Positions 55,516 to 64,000 of a stretch of 64,000 bases of DNA are shown in pieces (within the stretch, counting starts at the first letter, position 1; each line of letters begins with the position of its first letter). Both the position numbers and the translations under genes were made by a program. This stretch comes from Bacteroidales bacterium (GTDB lineage: Bacteria; Bacteroidota; Bacteroidia; Bacteroidales; Marinilabiliaceae), in contig SUWW01000006.1 in the NCBI GenBank assembly GCA_015061285.1, forward strand, positions 1 through 64,000, written 5' to 3'. The notes under the pieces are model-generated. The model was not told where the DNA came from. It saw only the letters and a program-made list of their open reading frames with translations, and ran no database searches.

Positions 55516-56547
55516 ATGAATACTACATATATAAAATATAACGCTATGAGCTGGTTGAAATGCATCGCATTACTATTGATATTGGCTATCGTTGCTCCGA
55601 TTGACCTTGATGCTGCGCCCAAACGTAAAACGAAGAAAAAGAAGTTTACTACTCAAGAGCTTGAGAATATGTTCCTCACGTTCGATTGGGGTGGTGGTTT
55701 GTATACTTATACCTACGACGTCAAGGGTGATGGGGCTAAGAGTATGAAGCCTGGTGGTACCTTCAATGTTTGCTTTCAGCAGTTCTTCTATAGTGGTATG
55801 GGTTATGGCCTTGGTTTAGGTGCTTCGTATTATGGCGCTGCTACAACTTTTTCTGCTCTTGAAGAGGTGACCGTCACCGATGAATGGGCCCACAGCTACG
55901 ATCCTGAGTTTACTGAATATTATGGCAAACCAGAGAGTTATACCTATCGTACATATTTCAATTCTGTAGCCGAACGTCAGCACCTTGTTCAACTTGAAGT
56001 TCCTATTATGGCTATGTATAAATTGAAGAACATGACCGAAATGTGGGACTTGACTGTAGGTCTGGGTGTGCGAATTGGTGTGCCATTGATGAAGAAGTAT
56101 AAACTCACCGATGGATTATACGAAACTCGTGGCTACTATGAATCAACAGGAGTCGAGTATTCCGGGCTCTCGCAGCATGGCTTCAGAGCCGTATCCGATG
56201 CAAAAACAGGCAAGAGTAATTTGAATCCTGTTACTGCAAGTCTTTGCCTCGATGCTGGTTGTAACTACCATTGGACGCGTAACAAGACGATATATTTCGG
56301 CCTCTACTTTAGCTATTGTGTGACGAATGTTGCTAAATCTACTAGCTCAGGTATTGTTAGCGTTGATGACCAGAGTTACAATGGTGTGCTTGGTTCGCAA
56401 CTTGTAGACAAAGCTCACTTGATGGGTGCTGGTGCCAAGGTTCAGCTCTGTCTCGATTTTGTGCGCGTGCAGTCGCTCTTCAAGGGTCGTGGAAGCTCTC
56501 GTAAGATTAATGCACGTAGTAAACGAAGCGTTCGTTCAATGTTCTAA
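55516..56547 (+). CDS. Outer-membrane beta-barrel protein
   Basis: A 343-residue protein with an N-terminal signal (hydrophobic core LKCIALLLILAIVAPIDL, cleavage after LDAA) followed by a Lys-rich segment (PKRKTKKKKF). The rest alternates hydrophobic and polar residues with aromatic girdles, for example FFYSGMGYGLGLGASYYG and TIYFGLYFSYCVTNVA, as in outer-membrane beta barrels. It starts 87 bases after the giant gene. In Flavobacterium the giant adhesin SprB needs the neighbouring barrel SprF for export, so a partner role is plausible by analogy; sequence similarity to SprF/PorP was not established. The next in-frame ATG at 55546 is an alternative start. Confidence 0.75.
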   Translation: MNTTYIKYNAMSWLKCIALLLILAIVAPIDLDAAPKRKTKKKKFTTQELENMFLTFDWGGGLYTYTYDVKGDGAKSMKPGGTFNVCFQQFFYSGMGYGLGLGASYYGAATTFSALEEVTVTDEWAHSYDPEFTEYYGKPESYTYRTYFNSVAERQHLVQLEVPIMAMYKLKNMTEMWDLTVGLGVRIGVPLMKKYKLTDGLYETRGYYESTGVEYSGLSQHGFRAVSDAKTGKSNLNPVTASLCLDAGCNYHWTRNKTIYFGLYFSYCVTNVAKSTSSGIVSVDDQSYNGVLGSQLVDKAHLMGAGAKVQLCLDFVRVQSLFKGRGSSRKINARSKRSVRSMF

Positions 56548-56569
56548 TCGAAATAAAGATTTTTGTTTG

Positions 56570-56600
56570 AGGGCTGTTGCGTTGAGCGACAGCCCTTTCG
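56570..56600 (+). terminator. Terminator after the barrel gene
   Basis: Inverted repeat AGGGCTGT (56570-56577) and ACAGCCCT (56589-56596), followed by TTTCGC. Located 22 bases past the stop. The T-run is short. Confidence 0.7.
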
Positions 56601-56668
56601 CTATTTATATTCTCGCTATGTAGCTTTTCTACACTTGAATTGGTGTTATTTATAATCATTCAATTTAG

Positions 56669-56676
56669 TATGTTTG
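56669..56676 (+). promoter_or_regulatory. Candidate -7 element for the Rid-family gene
   Basis: TATGTTTG, a perfect TAnnTTTG match, 28 bases before the GTG start at 56705. No well-placed -33 box. Confidence 0.5.
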
Positions 56677-56704
56677 CAACCGCAAATCCCTAAATAAGGC
56701 TAAT

Positions 56705-57820
56705 GTGAAAAGATTATATAAATACCAAAGTACAAATTCGGAGGCCAACGAGGCTCATGTTATTATATATCCCGATGAACATGCTCCATTGTTTGCACAA
56801 CAACTTGCTGATGTTCAAAATCAATTAGAGGAACTATTGAAAACGCCTGAAATGCAAGGCTATCAACCAGTTTTTGCTCGCTATTTTATCTCCGATGCAG
56901 CTAACCAAATTGCAACTCTCGAGCCCTCTGTGTCGCGAGAGGCCTATGCCGTCAGTGTGGTTCAACAGCCGCCTCTTTGTGGTGTTAAGGTGGCGCTTTG
57001 GGTATATATGATCGCTGATGTTGAGGTCTGTCGCATTGCTGAAGGATTCTATGCTGTGAAGCATGGCGTATATAATCACTATTGGAAATCGTCGGACATA
57101 ATGCTCGACGGCGATTCCGAAAAACAGACCATTAAACATTTGCTCGATTACAGTGAAAAATTGTCGAGTGTTGGTCTTTCGCTTGCCGACAATTGTGTGC
57201 GAACTTGGTTTTTCGTTCAGGATATTGATAATAATTATTCCGGAGTAGTGAAGGGGCGCAACGAAGTGTTTGCCACTCATGGATTGACTACCGATACTCA
57301 TTATATAGCCTCTACAGGTATAGGCGGACGTTCTGCCAATGCAGCTACTAAAGTGCTAATGGATGCGTATGCTGTGGGTGGTTTGCAACCTCAACAAATG
57401 AACTATTTGTATGCAAAATCGCACCTTAATCGTACAAGTGAATATGGAGTTGCCTTCGAGCGTGGCACATACCTCGATTATGGTGATCGACGCCACGTAT
57501 ATATATCAGGTACGGCAAGTATAGATAATAAGGGTAACGTGTTGTATGTTAATGATATATGCAAACAGACACATCGCATGTGGGATAATGTGGCAGCTTT
57601 GCTTGCCGAAGCAAATGCCAGCTGGGATGATGTCGGTGTTATGATTGTTTATTTGCGCGATATGGCCGATTATGATGTTGTTAAGAGTATGTATGAGGAA
57701 CGCTTTAGTGGTAAGCCATATATAATAGTACAAGCCCCAGTATGTCGTGCAGCATGGTTGATTGAGATGGAATGTATGGCTGTTGTAGCGCGAAAGATGT
57801 CGGATGTGGCTGATTTCTAA
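56705..57820 (+). CDS. Rid (YjgF)-family protein with two Rid-like halves
   Basis: A 371-residue cytoplasmic protein starting with GTG; the overlapping ATG is followed at once by a stop. The C-terminal half is a clear Rid domain: HVYISGTASIDNKGNV, WDDVGVMIVYLRDMADYDVV, and PVCRAAWLIEMECMAV, where the Arg of the CR pair corresponds to the catalytic Arg of RidA. The N-terminal half has a weaker Rid-like arrangement, so the protein resembles tandem Rid or chorismatase-type (FkbO-like) proteins. The function could be imine hydrolysis or an aromatic-pathway reaction; sequence does not decide. Confidence 0.75.
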   Translation: MKRLYKYQSTNSEANEAHVIIYPDEHAPLFAQQLADVQNQLEELLKTPEMQGYQPVFARYFISDAANQIATLEPSVSREAYAVSVVQQPPLCGVKVALWVYMIADVEVCRIAEGFYAVKHGVYNHYWKSSDIMLDGDSEKQTIKHLLDYSEKLSSVGLSLADNCVRTWFFVQDIDNNYSGVVKGRNEVFATHGLTTDTHYIASTGIGGRSANAATKVLMDAYAVGGLQPQQMNYLYAKSHLNRTSEYGVAFERGTYLDYGDRRHVYISGTASIDNKGNVLYVNDICKQTHRMWDNVAALLAEANASWDDVGVMIVYLRDMADYDVVKSMYEERFSGKPYIIVQAPVCRAAWLIEMECMAVVARKMSDVADF

Positions 57821-58138
57821 ATCAATGCACGCAGATTACGCATGTTGAACTGATTTTCGCACTGTGATAATCGATATAAATCATTCAGTGCATTAACCGC
57901 AAGAAGCACAAAAAATGCTGAAACATAAGTTGTTGTTCAGATTTTATAAACCATAAAAACCGTTGTATCTGCGTGCTCAGTGTTCTCTGTGCGAAATGAA
58001 TTATAACGCCCAAACTTCCCGACATAATTATTAACTTCGCGCGCTAATTGACGAAATATTAGTATTAATGTATTGCTTTGTCGTGCTTATAGTTACGAAC
58101 TGGAGCGTACCATAATTATAAAGAACAATAACCTAACG
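57821..58138. other. Intergenic region without a gene
   Basis: About 318 bases. It holds words such as ATCTGCGTGCTCAGTG and TTCTCTGTGCGAAA, which resemble decayed intergenic repeats, and the CAGATT/AATCTG-type words seen again near 5860-5895. No coding potential recognised. The promoter of the next cluster lies at its right end. Confidence 0.6.
58048..58080 (+). promoter_or_regulatory. Candidate promoter of the site-2 protease cluster
   Basis: TTG (58048-58050), 22 bases, then TTGCTTTG (58073-58080), a one-mismatch -7 element. It predicts transcription from near 58085, which favours the ATG at 58139 over an in-frame TTG at 58073. Confidence 0.5.
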
Positions 58139-59665
58139 ATGGAAGATATACTTATTCGTGTCCTGCAAGTTGTAGCCAGTCTTTCGCTACTTATAGTTAC
58201 GCATGAGATGGGACACATGTTTTTCGCAAAACTCTTTGGAACACGCGTCGAGCGTTTTTATATGTTTTTCGACCCTTGGTTCTCACTCTTCAAGTATTAT
58301 CCTAACGGTCCAGCCGATGGCTCGAAGTGCAAAGAGGGCGGATGGTCGTTTTTCAAGCATACCGAAGTCTCTACCGAAGAGGTAGAAGATGGCGAAAATG
58401 CAAATGGTGAAAAAATCACTCATAAAGAGACTAAGCCGAGCGGATTGACGCTCTTTACATATTGCGCTAAAAAGTCCGACACTCCCAAGCGAGGCTTCAT
58501 AGGCGACACGATATTAGGTATTGGCTGGCTGCCGCTTGGTGGCTATGTGTCTATTTCGGGTATGATAGACGAATCGATGAACACCGAGCAGATGAAAGAA
58601 CCAGTGAAAGATTGGGAATTTCGCGCTAAACCAGCTTGGCAACGTTTGCTTATCATGCTTGGTGGTGTGTTGGTAAACTTTTTGTCGGCACTCCTTATCT
58701 TCTGGATGATTGTATGGACTTGGGGCGAGTCTTATTTGCCACTCAGCGAAGCAAAATTTGGCTTGGAGTTCCATCCAGCACTTCAAGAGGTTGGTTTTCA
58801 AGATGGCGATATAATTAAGAGTATTGATGGCAAGGCAGTCAATTCGTATGGTGACCTTGCTGAAGCAGTACTCTATTCCGACTCCACTCGTTTCGACATC
58901 ATTCGCAACGAACGAGATACATTCGTAATCATTCCATCTGAGTTCTATAGGACAATTCTCGAAAAAGAAGTTACTCAGATGTTTTCAGTTCGCATTCCAG
59001 CTCGTGTCGATTCAGTTCTCGATGCTTATGGTATGGGTGCTAAGGCGGGCGGAATGCTTGCGGGCGATAGTATCATATCTGTTGCAGGTGAACCTACACC
59101 TTCTATAACAGTATTCTTGTCGCAACTTGCTGAACATAAGGATTCTACTGTGCAATTCGTAGTTGGACGAGGTAGCGAGATAGATACGTTGCAAGTACAT
59201 ATCGATGGACTAGGCAAAATAGGTATCTACTTCACGCAAGCGAGTCGTTGGATGACTCTCAGCACGCGCGATTATTCGTTCTTCGAGGCTTGCCCCGCAG
59301 GCATAAGCAAAGGTGTAGATTTGCTTGTGTCGTACGTAAAACAGATGAAACTCATCTTTACCAAAGAGGGCGCTAAGAAACTTGGTGGATTTGGCACCAT
59401 CGGTCAGATGTTCCCCACTTCGTGGAATTGGCAGACGTTCTGGTTCAATACCGCTTTCTTGGCCATCATTTTGGCTGTTATGAACGTGCTACCTATACCA
59501 GCACTCGATGGCGGACATGTGCTATTCCTTTTGTTCGAAATAATTACGCGCCGTAAGCCAAGTGACAAATTCCTTACTTACGCGCAAATGACAGGTATGA
59601 TATTGCTCTTGGCGCTTCTTGTCTATGCCAATGCTAACGATATAATACGAGCATTTTTGAACTAA
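58139..59665 (+). CDS. Site-2 protease (RseP-like)
   Basis: A 508-residue membrane metalloprotease of the M50 family that cleaves transmembrane anti-sigma factors or signal peptides. The zinc motif HEMGH is at residues 22-26 in the first membrane helix. LGGVLVNFLSALLIFWMIV is the second helix, two PDZ domains follow (about 195-360), and NVLPIPALDGGHVLF near the C terminus carries the third zinc ligand region. It is somewhat longer than the common 450-residue form because of a charged insertion (about 75-105, EEVEDGENANGEK) after the first helix. The ATG at 58139 is chosen because it places HEMGH at the normal distance from the N terminus. Confidence 0.93.
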   Translation: MEDILIRVLQVVASLSLLIVTHEMGHMFFAKLFGTRVERFYMFFDPWFSLFKYYPNGPADGSKCKEGGWSFFKHTEVSTEEVEDGENANGEKITHKETKPSGLTLFTYCAKKSDTPKRGFIGDTILGIGWLPLGGYVSISGMIDESMNTEQMKEPVKDWEFRAKPAWQRLLIMLGGVLVNFLSALLIFWMIVWTWGESYLPLSEAKFGLEFHPALQEVGFQDGDIIKSIDGKAVNSYGDLAEAVLYSDSTRFDIIRNERDTFVIIPSEFYRTILEKEVTQMFSVRIPARVDSVLDAYGMGAKAGGMLAGDSIISVAGEPTPSITVFLSQLAEHKDSTVQFVVGRGSEIDTLQVHIDGLGKIGIYFTQASRWMTLSTRDYSFFEACPAGISKGVDLLVSYVKQMKLIFTKEGAKKLGGFGTIGQMFPTSWNWQTFWFNTAFLAIILAVMNVLPIPALDGGHVLFLLFEIITRRKPSDKFLTYAQMTGMILLLALLVYANANDIIRAFLN

Positions 59666-59688
59666 TACGTACGTATTGTAATACTAAG

Positions 59689-60849
59689 ATGCAACTTGTT
59701 AAGTCGTTATTTGCGATGCTCGTTTTGATTGCGTTGAATGCCATAATGGCGAATGCGCAAACGGGAAGTAAAAACCCTCAGATTCCTGAGTATATATACG
59801 TATCGCGTATGGAAAGACTCGACAAGCAATCGCCCATTAAGCTTGAGTATAATCCTCAGGTTAGAGCTTATATCGATGTCTATCTTGAACGTCGTCGCGA
59901 TCATCTTGCCAACATCATCGGACGTTCTCAGTTATACTTCCCAATTTTTGAGGAGTATTTGAGTAAGTATAATCTGCCGCACGAACTTAAATATTTAGCT
60001 ATAATAGAGAGTGCTCTCGACCCCAAGGCTCAATCGAAATCGGGGGCCATGGGATTGTGGCAGTTCCTTTATCATGCTGGCGTAATGCTCGATTTGCAAG
60101 TGACGAGCTACGAAGATCAACGTTGCGACCCAATAAAAAGCACCGATGCTGCTTGTCGCTATTTATCATATCTATTCCAAACATTAGGCGATTGGCAATT
60201 GGCTTTGGCTGCTTATAATGGCGGTGTAGGTACAGTGCAAAAAGCCATTGAGCGCTCGGGCGGAAAAAAGAATTTCTGGGAACTTGCTCCTTATCTAACG
60301 GCAGAAATGCGCGCTTATGTACCTGCTTTCATAGCTGTTAATTATGTGATGAATTACTACGATTTGCATAATGTCGTTCCAGTGAAACAACAGTGGACTT
60401 TCAACGATCTCGACACCGTGTATGTAAATATGAGCCTCTCGTTTGATCAGATTTCGCGTGCTTCGGGCGTGTCGCGTGAGAGTTTGCAACAACTTAATCC
60501 TCAGTATATAAAAGACTTTATCCCATACGTAGACGAGCCAAAAATACTCGTGTTGCCTAAGGTCAATGTCTCTCGATATATAAAAAACGAACACCACCTT
60601 AAGCCAGATGCTATGCCTGATATGGCTGGCTATTTCGGCTCTCGTCCTACACGCATAGTGGAGACTACGCATCTCGTTCAAAAGGGTGAGTATCTGCACA
60701 AAATAGCTATGCATTATCACACTACTGCTGAACAAATAATGCAGTGGAATAGTTTGGAAACTAAAGACATAAAGATTGGTCAAAGCCTCGTCATAAAGAG
60801 TGTTGAAGAGGTTTCGCCATTCTTCTTCATTGCCCAAGAAAAATTATGA
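59689..60849 (+). CDS. Lytic transglycosylase with LysM domain (MltD-like)
   Basis: A 386-residue exported murein hydrolase. The signal peptide ends ANA|Q. Residues about 85-215 form the SLT domain with catalytic Glu in [25 protein letters not shown] and AAYNGGVG downstream. The C-terminal LysM is at about 330-373 ([28 protein letters not shown]). It cleaves peptidoglycan glycan strands in the periplasm. It begins 23 bases after the site-2 protease gene and overlaps pepT by four bases (ATGA). Confidence 0.92.
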   Translation: MQLVKSLFAMLVLIALNAIMANAQTGSKNPQIPEYIYVSRMERLDKQSPIKLEYNPQVRAYIDVYLERRRDHLANIIGRSQLYFPIFEEYLSKYNLPHELKYLAIIESALDPKAQSKSGAMGLWQFLYHAGVMLDLQVTSYEDQRCDPIKSTDAACRYLSYLFQTLGDWQLALAAYNGGVGTVQKAIERSGGKKNFWELAPYLTAEMRAYVPAFIAVNYVMNYYDLHNVVPVKQQWTFNDLDTVYVNMSLSFDQISRASGVSRESLQQLNPQYIKDFIPYVDEPKILVLPKVNVSRYIKNEHHLKPDAMPDMAGYFGSRPTRIVETTHLVQKGEYLHKIAMHYHTTAEQIMQWNSLETKDIKIGQSLVIKSVEEVSPFFFIAQEKL

Positions 60850-62081
60850 AAGACATAGTAAATAGATTTTTCTCATACGTGTCGTTTGATACGCAGAGCA
60901 GCGAAACAACGCATTGCACGCCTTCGACCGACGGTCAGATGACTTTTGCAAAACATTTGGCTGAAGAACTTAGTATTGTTGGTCTTGAAGATGTTAAGGT
61001 TAGCGAATTTGGCTACGTAACTGCCACAATTCCAGCTACAACCAACAAACCAGTACCTACCATAGGTTTCATCGCTCACATGGATACAAGTCCCGACTAT
61101 TCAGGGCGTAATGTCCGTCCGCGCATCGTGCGCAATTATAAAGGTGGCGACATTGAACTTTCTGTTGCCCCCCAAGTTGTTATGAAGGTGGCCGATTTTC
61201 CTGAGCTACTTCATTACAAAGGTCAAGACATCATAGTGGCCGATAGCGACACGCTTCTTGGTGCCGACGACAAAGCTGGCATAGCGGCTATCGTAAGTGC
61301 AGCTTCGTATCTTATTAATAATAAGAATCTTGAACATGGCAAAATTCGCATCTGCTTCACTCCCGACGAGGAGATTGGCGAAGGTGCCGACCATTTCGAT
61401 GTGAATGATTTTGGCGCCGAGTGGGCCTATACCGTTGATGGTGGAGAGATTGGCGAATTGGAATACGAAACGTTCAATGCCGCAGCTGCTGTCGTGACTT
61501 TCTATGGCCGCAATGTTCATCCGGGTTCTGCTTACCACAAAATGCGCAACTCGATGCGCTTAGCTTCGACATTCATTGGCCTTTTGCCACGTCACGAAAC
61601 ACCAGAGCATACACAGGATTACGAAGGCTTCTATCATCTCATTCAGATGAATGGCACAGTAGAGACCACCGTACTTAAGTATATTATTCGTGATTTCCGC
61701 ACCGACCGCTTCAACGATCGTAAGCGCGAGATGGAGCATCTTGTAAATAAACTTAATGCCGAATATGGCGAAGGCACGGTAAAACTCGAGATGCGCGATC
61801 AATACTATAACATGCGCGAAAAGATTGAGCCCGTTATGCATATCGTAGAATTGGCAAAGCAGGCAATGCGCGAGTGCGGTGTTGAGCCTAAGACCGTTCC
61901 TGTGCGTGGTGGCACCGATGGCGCGCGTCTGTCGTTTATGGGTTTGCCAACGCCTAACCTTTTCGCAGGTGGCGTGAATTTCCACGGCCGTTATGAATTT
62001 TTGCCTGTAAATAGTTTGCAAAAAGCCGCCGAGGTGGTGGCTAAGATTGCTTTGCTTGTACCTAACATGAAACAACAATAA
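60846..62081 (+). CDS. pepT: Peptidase T
   Basis: A 411-residue cytoplasmic M20 aminotripeptidase. Metal ligands appear in [15 protein letters not shown] (His, Asp), the [12 protein letters not shown] stretch, [15 protein letters not shown] (Glu-Glu pair), [14 protein letters not shown] and [13 protein letters not shown]. It releases N-terminal residues from tripeptides. Its ATG lies inside the lytic transglycosylase stop and the next gene begins two bases after its stop, so it is embedded in a cell-wall operon and may recycle murein or other peptides. Confidence 0.96.
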   Translation: MKDIVNRFFSYVSFDTQSSETTHCTPSTDGQMTFAKHLAEELSIVGLEDVKVSEFGYVTATIPATTNKPVPTIGFIAHMDTSPDYSGRNVRPRIVRNYKGGDIELSVAPQVVMKVADFPELLHYKGQDIIVADSDTLLGADDKAGIAAIVSAASYLINNKNLEHGKIRICFTPDEEIGEGADHFDVNDFGAEWAYTVDGGEIGELEYETFNAAAAVVTFYGRNVHPGSAYHKMRNSMRLASTFIGLLPRHETPEHTQDYEGFYHLIQMNGTVETTVLKYIIRDFRTDRFNDRKREMEHLVNKLNAEYGEGTVKLEMRDQYYNMREKIEPVMHIVELAKQAMRECGVEPKTVPVRGGTDGARLSFMGLPTPNLFAGGVNFHGRYEFLPVNSLQKAAEVVAKIALLVPNMKQQ

Positions 62082-62083
62082 AT

Positions 62084-62995
62084 ATGTATATAAATAAACA
62101 CCTGCAAATTTTCATTTTGCTGATATTCAGCGTAGTTGCTACAGCACAAGAGACTAAAAAATGTCCAGTTGACACGCTTATTACTAAGGATGATAAATAT
62201 ACAGGAGTGGTGCTTTTCTCCGACTCCACTTGGACGCTCGTTGATCTTGGTCGCCCACAATTCGACGATGATGATATTAGTGAAGATTGGGAAACCGAGA
62301 AAATTCACGCATTCAGAGAATTAACTATAGCCGACCTTCCCGAAGTGGATACGCTCCACCTCCTGAATAAATGCGCTTATGCTGCGCCTATCAAAGGTCA
62401 TGTGCGCTCGGGATTCATGTTTCGCCGACGTCGTCCACACTACGGAACGGATATTCCGCTTATCGTTGGTACGCCAATCTATTCGGCATTCGATGGTAAA
62501 GTACGCGTGGTTCGCAAAACGCGTAATGCTGGTGGCTACGGAAATCTTGTCGTCGTACGCCACCCGAATGGGTTGGAGACATACTACGGACACCTCTCGA
62601 GCCATGCAGTGAAAGAGGGCGATATAGTGAAGGCAGGCGAAGTAATTGGATACGGTGGCAACACAGGTCGAAGCACTGGTCCTCATCTGCATTTTGAAGC
62701 TCGCTATAAAGGCAAACCATTTGACCCTCAGCGTATAATAGATTTCGAAGCTGGTCAGTTACGCGATAGCGTTTTCGTGCTCAAACGTCACTATTTCAAT
62801 ATTTATTCTCACTACGGACAGACCGATGAAGAATCGCTAAAAGCATCTGAACGTCAGATACATACCGTTCGTTCGGGTGATACTCTTGGTGGCCTTGCTC
62901 GTAAATATCACACAACAGTAAGCAATATTTGCAAGCTTAATAAGATGTCGTCGAAAAAGACTTTGCGTATTGGCCAACGCCTGATAGTTAGATAG
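62084..62995 (+). CDS. M23 metalloendopeptidase with LysM
   Basis: A 303-residue exported peptidoglycan endopeptidase. The signal peptide ends VVATAQ. The M23 domain (about 105-215) has HYGTD (HxxxD), GLETYYGHLSSH and GPHLHFEAR (HxH), the full zinc set. A C-terminal LysM (about 262-303) reads HTVRSGDTLGGLARKYHTT. It should cut peptide cross-links. It sits two bases after pepT; with the lytic transglycosylase it forms a wall-remodelling pair under one promoter. Confidence 0.93.
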   Translation: MYINKHLQIFILLIFSVVATAQETKKCPVDTLITKDDKYTGVVLFSDSTWTLVDLGRPQFDDDDISEDWETEKIHAFRELTIADLPEVDTLHLLNKCAYAAPIKGHVRSGFMFRRRRPHYGTDIPLIVGTPIYSAFDGKVRVVRKTRNAGGYGNLVVVRHPNGLETYYGHLSSHAVKEGDIVKAGEVIGYGGNTGRSTGPHLHFEARYKGKPFDPQRIIDFEAGQLRDSVFVLKRHYFNIYSHYGQTDEESLKASERQIHTVRSGDTLGGLARKYHTTVSNICKLNKMSSKKTLRIGQRLIVR

Positions 62996-63016
62996 TTATA
63001 TCATACATATATATAG

Positions 63017-64000
63017 TTGATACGCGATTTCGATGAGATATTGGCGGTGCTAATTGTAGAGCATCAGCCGTTCGGCTATGTGCCTATGCCTTATATCATT
63101 AGACGTAATAATGATGCCGCAAAAACATATGCACTGGTTGAATTAGTTACGCCCACAATGATAAATGGTGGCCGTGCTGCCTTTACCGACGACGAGTTGT
63201 TGGCGTTGCGAAATATCAATGCCGTTTCCGACCAGAGTTTGCACAAACTCTTTGGCGGAAAACTCTCTTTGCGCGCGTTTCAACAAAATTTGGGTGGCTT
63301 GCCAATCGAAAAAACTGTGCGCCCATATATGGAAGAGCGCATTGCGGCTGCGTTGCCACTGTTGCAGAAGGCAGGCGTCCCTTTCTTCTTACGCGACAAG
63401 AAAATCAACATCGTCTACGAAAGCGATCGACTCAATGTCAGCCTCGATGGCAACAACATAAAGATGTTCTTCTCGCTCGACGAACGCGGTCTCAGCTACA
63501 AACTCAAACTCAGCGATGGAACTTCCGACATCGATATTTACGAATGTAAGAAGATGGTCGAGCTCTGCACCGAGCCTGCTGTAGTAGCCGTTGCTGGCAA
63601 GTTGATGAAGTTCGAGCGCACTAATGTGGCGCGCTTGCGTCCGTTTGTGAAAAACAAGCGTGTGATTGTGCCTCCTGACTTGGTAGATAAGTATATGAAT
63701 ACTTACGTACGCAACAGCATTGAGGCCTACGGTGGTGTTCGCGCTTACGGATTCGATATAGTTAACGATAAGGTAGCTTGCAAACCTATCATTCGCGTAG
63801 GTCGTGTAGATATGCTGTGGAGTATGCTCTTGCAGTTCGACTACGCTGGCGAGTTTTTCAGTTATGGCGATGGGCGACGCAAGACCAATCTTAGCCGAAC
63901 AGACAATGGCGGATACGTATTTACAACGCTTCGTCGCCAGTTCGACGAAGAAAAGCGCATAGTAAATCTGCTGTCGGAAATAGATTTCGATGTTGATACG
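63017..64000 (+). CDS. N-terminal part of a probable Snf2-family helicase (cut by window end)
   Basis: An open frame of 328 codons runs to the last base without a stop. The start is probably TTG at 63017, directly after an in-frame stop and 21 bases past the M23 gene; an ATG at 63086 is a later alternative. The product begins IRDFDEILAVLIVEHQPFGY, as I recall for Bacteroidales SNF2/DEAD-like helicases, and includes PFFLRDKKINIVYE. No helicase motifs are reached before the window ends, so the assignment rests on the N-terminal region only. Confidence 0.7.
   Translation, partial: MIRDFDEILAVLIVEHQPFGYVPMPYIIRRNNDAAKTYALVELVTPTMINGGRAAFTDDELLALRNINAVSDQSLHKLFGGKLSLRAFQQNLGGLPIEKTVRPYMEERIAAALPLLQKAGVPFFLRDKKINIVYESDRLNVSLDGNNIKMFFSLDERGLSYKLKLSDGTSDIDIYECKKMVELCTEPAVVAVAGKLMKFERTNVARLRPFVKNKRVIVPPDLVDKYMNTYVRNSIEAYGGVRAYGFDIVNDKVACKPIIRVGRVDMLWSMLLQFDYAGEFFSYGDGRRKTNLSRTDNGGYVFTTLRRQFDEEKRIVNLLSEIDFDVDT

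Noticed and set aside
58073-58138. TTG start for the site-2 protease
   Set aside because: The TTG lies in the predicted -7 element, and the ATG at 58139 places the HEMGH helix at the usual distance from the N terminus.

Overview
The window looks like chromosomal DNA from the order Bacteroidales. Three things point there: repeated -7 promoter elements of the form TAnnTTTG, lipobox and outer-membrane protein styles typical of Bacteroidetes, and a C-terminal type IX secretion (T9SS) sorting tail on the giant protein. The genus cannot be fixed from sequence alone. Classical gut Bacteroides species are not thought to carry T9SS, so a Porphyromonas-, Paludibacter- or Prevotella-like relative is more likely (inference).

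Region 1 (1-5.6 kb, minus strand) is a compact operon: CarboxypepD_reg-like secreted protein, folE, a histidine-kinase-like protein without the phospho-acceptor His, glycogen branching enzyme, and a SAM methyltransferase. Stop and start codons overlap at the last two junctions. Region 2 (5.7-9.4 kb) holds tRNA-Arg(TCT) and a five-gene YtrA/GntR-type ABC operon with a candidate operator upstream. Region 3 (9.5-16.8 kb) is a glycogen operon: debranching enzyme, GT4 synthase, GH57 amylase-like protein and alpha-glucan phosphorylase, ending in a strong terminator. The GH57 and debranching proteins each carry Asn where I expect a catalytic Asp. No glgC (ADP-glucose pyrophosphorylase) is present in the window.

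Region 4 (16.9-23.6 kb) is housekeeping: a GSCFA protein, purN with a nucleoside-permease-like MFS transporter, the divergent acpP-fabF-rnc operon, initiator tRNA-Met and an RlmI-like methyltransferase.

Region 5 (24.2-55.4 kb) is one uninterrupted 31.2-kb gene encoding 10,405 residues, nearly half the window. The protein has a signal peptide, a GLUG-type beta-helix, three BspA-type leucine-rich repeat blocks, many Ig-like YTG and MBG-like modules, about 65 InlB-type (Listeria-Bacteroides) repeats arranged in higher-order super-repeats, and a T9SS sorting tail. An outer-membrane beta-barrel gene follows 87 bases later and may be its partner. This pair is the most striking content of the window: a predicted megadalton-scale secreted surface fibre.

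Region 6 (56.7-64 kb, plus strand) has a Rid-family protein and then a tight cluster: site-2 protease, LysM lytic transglycosylase, peptidase T, LysM/M23 endopeptidase, and the start of a probable Snf2-type helicase that runs off the end.
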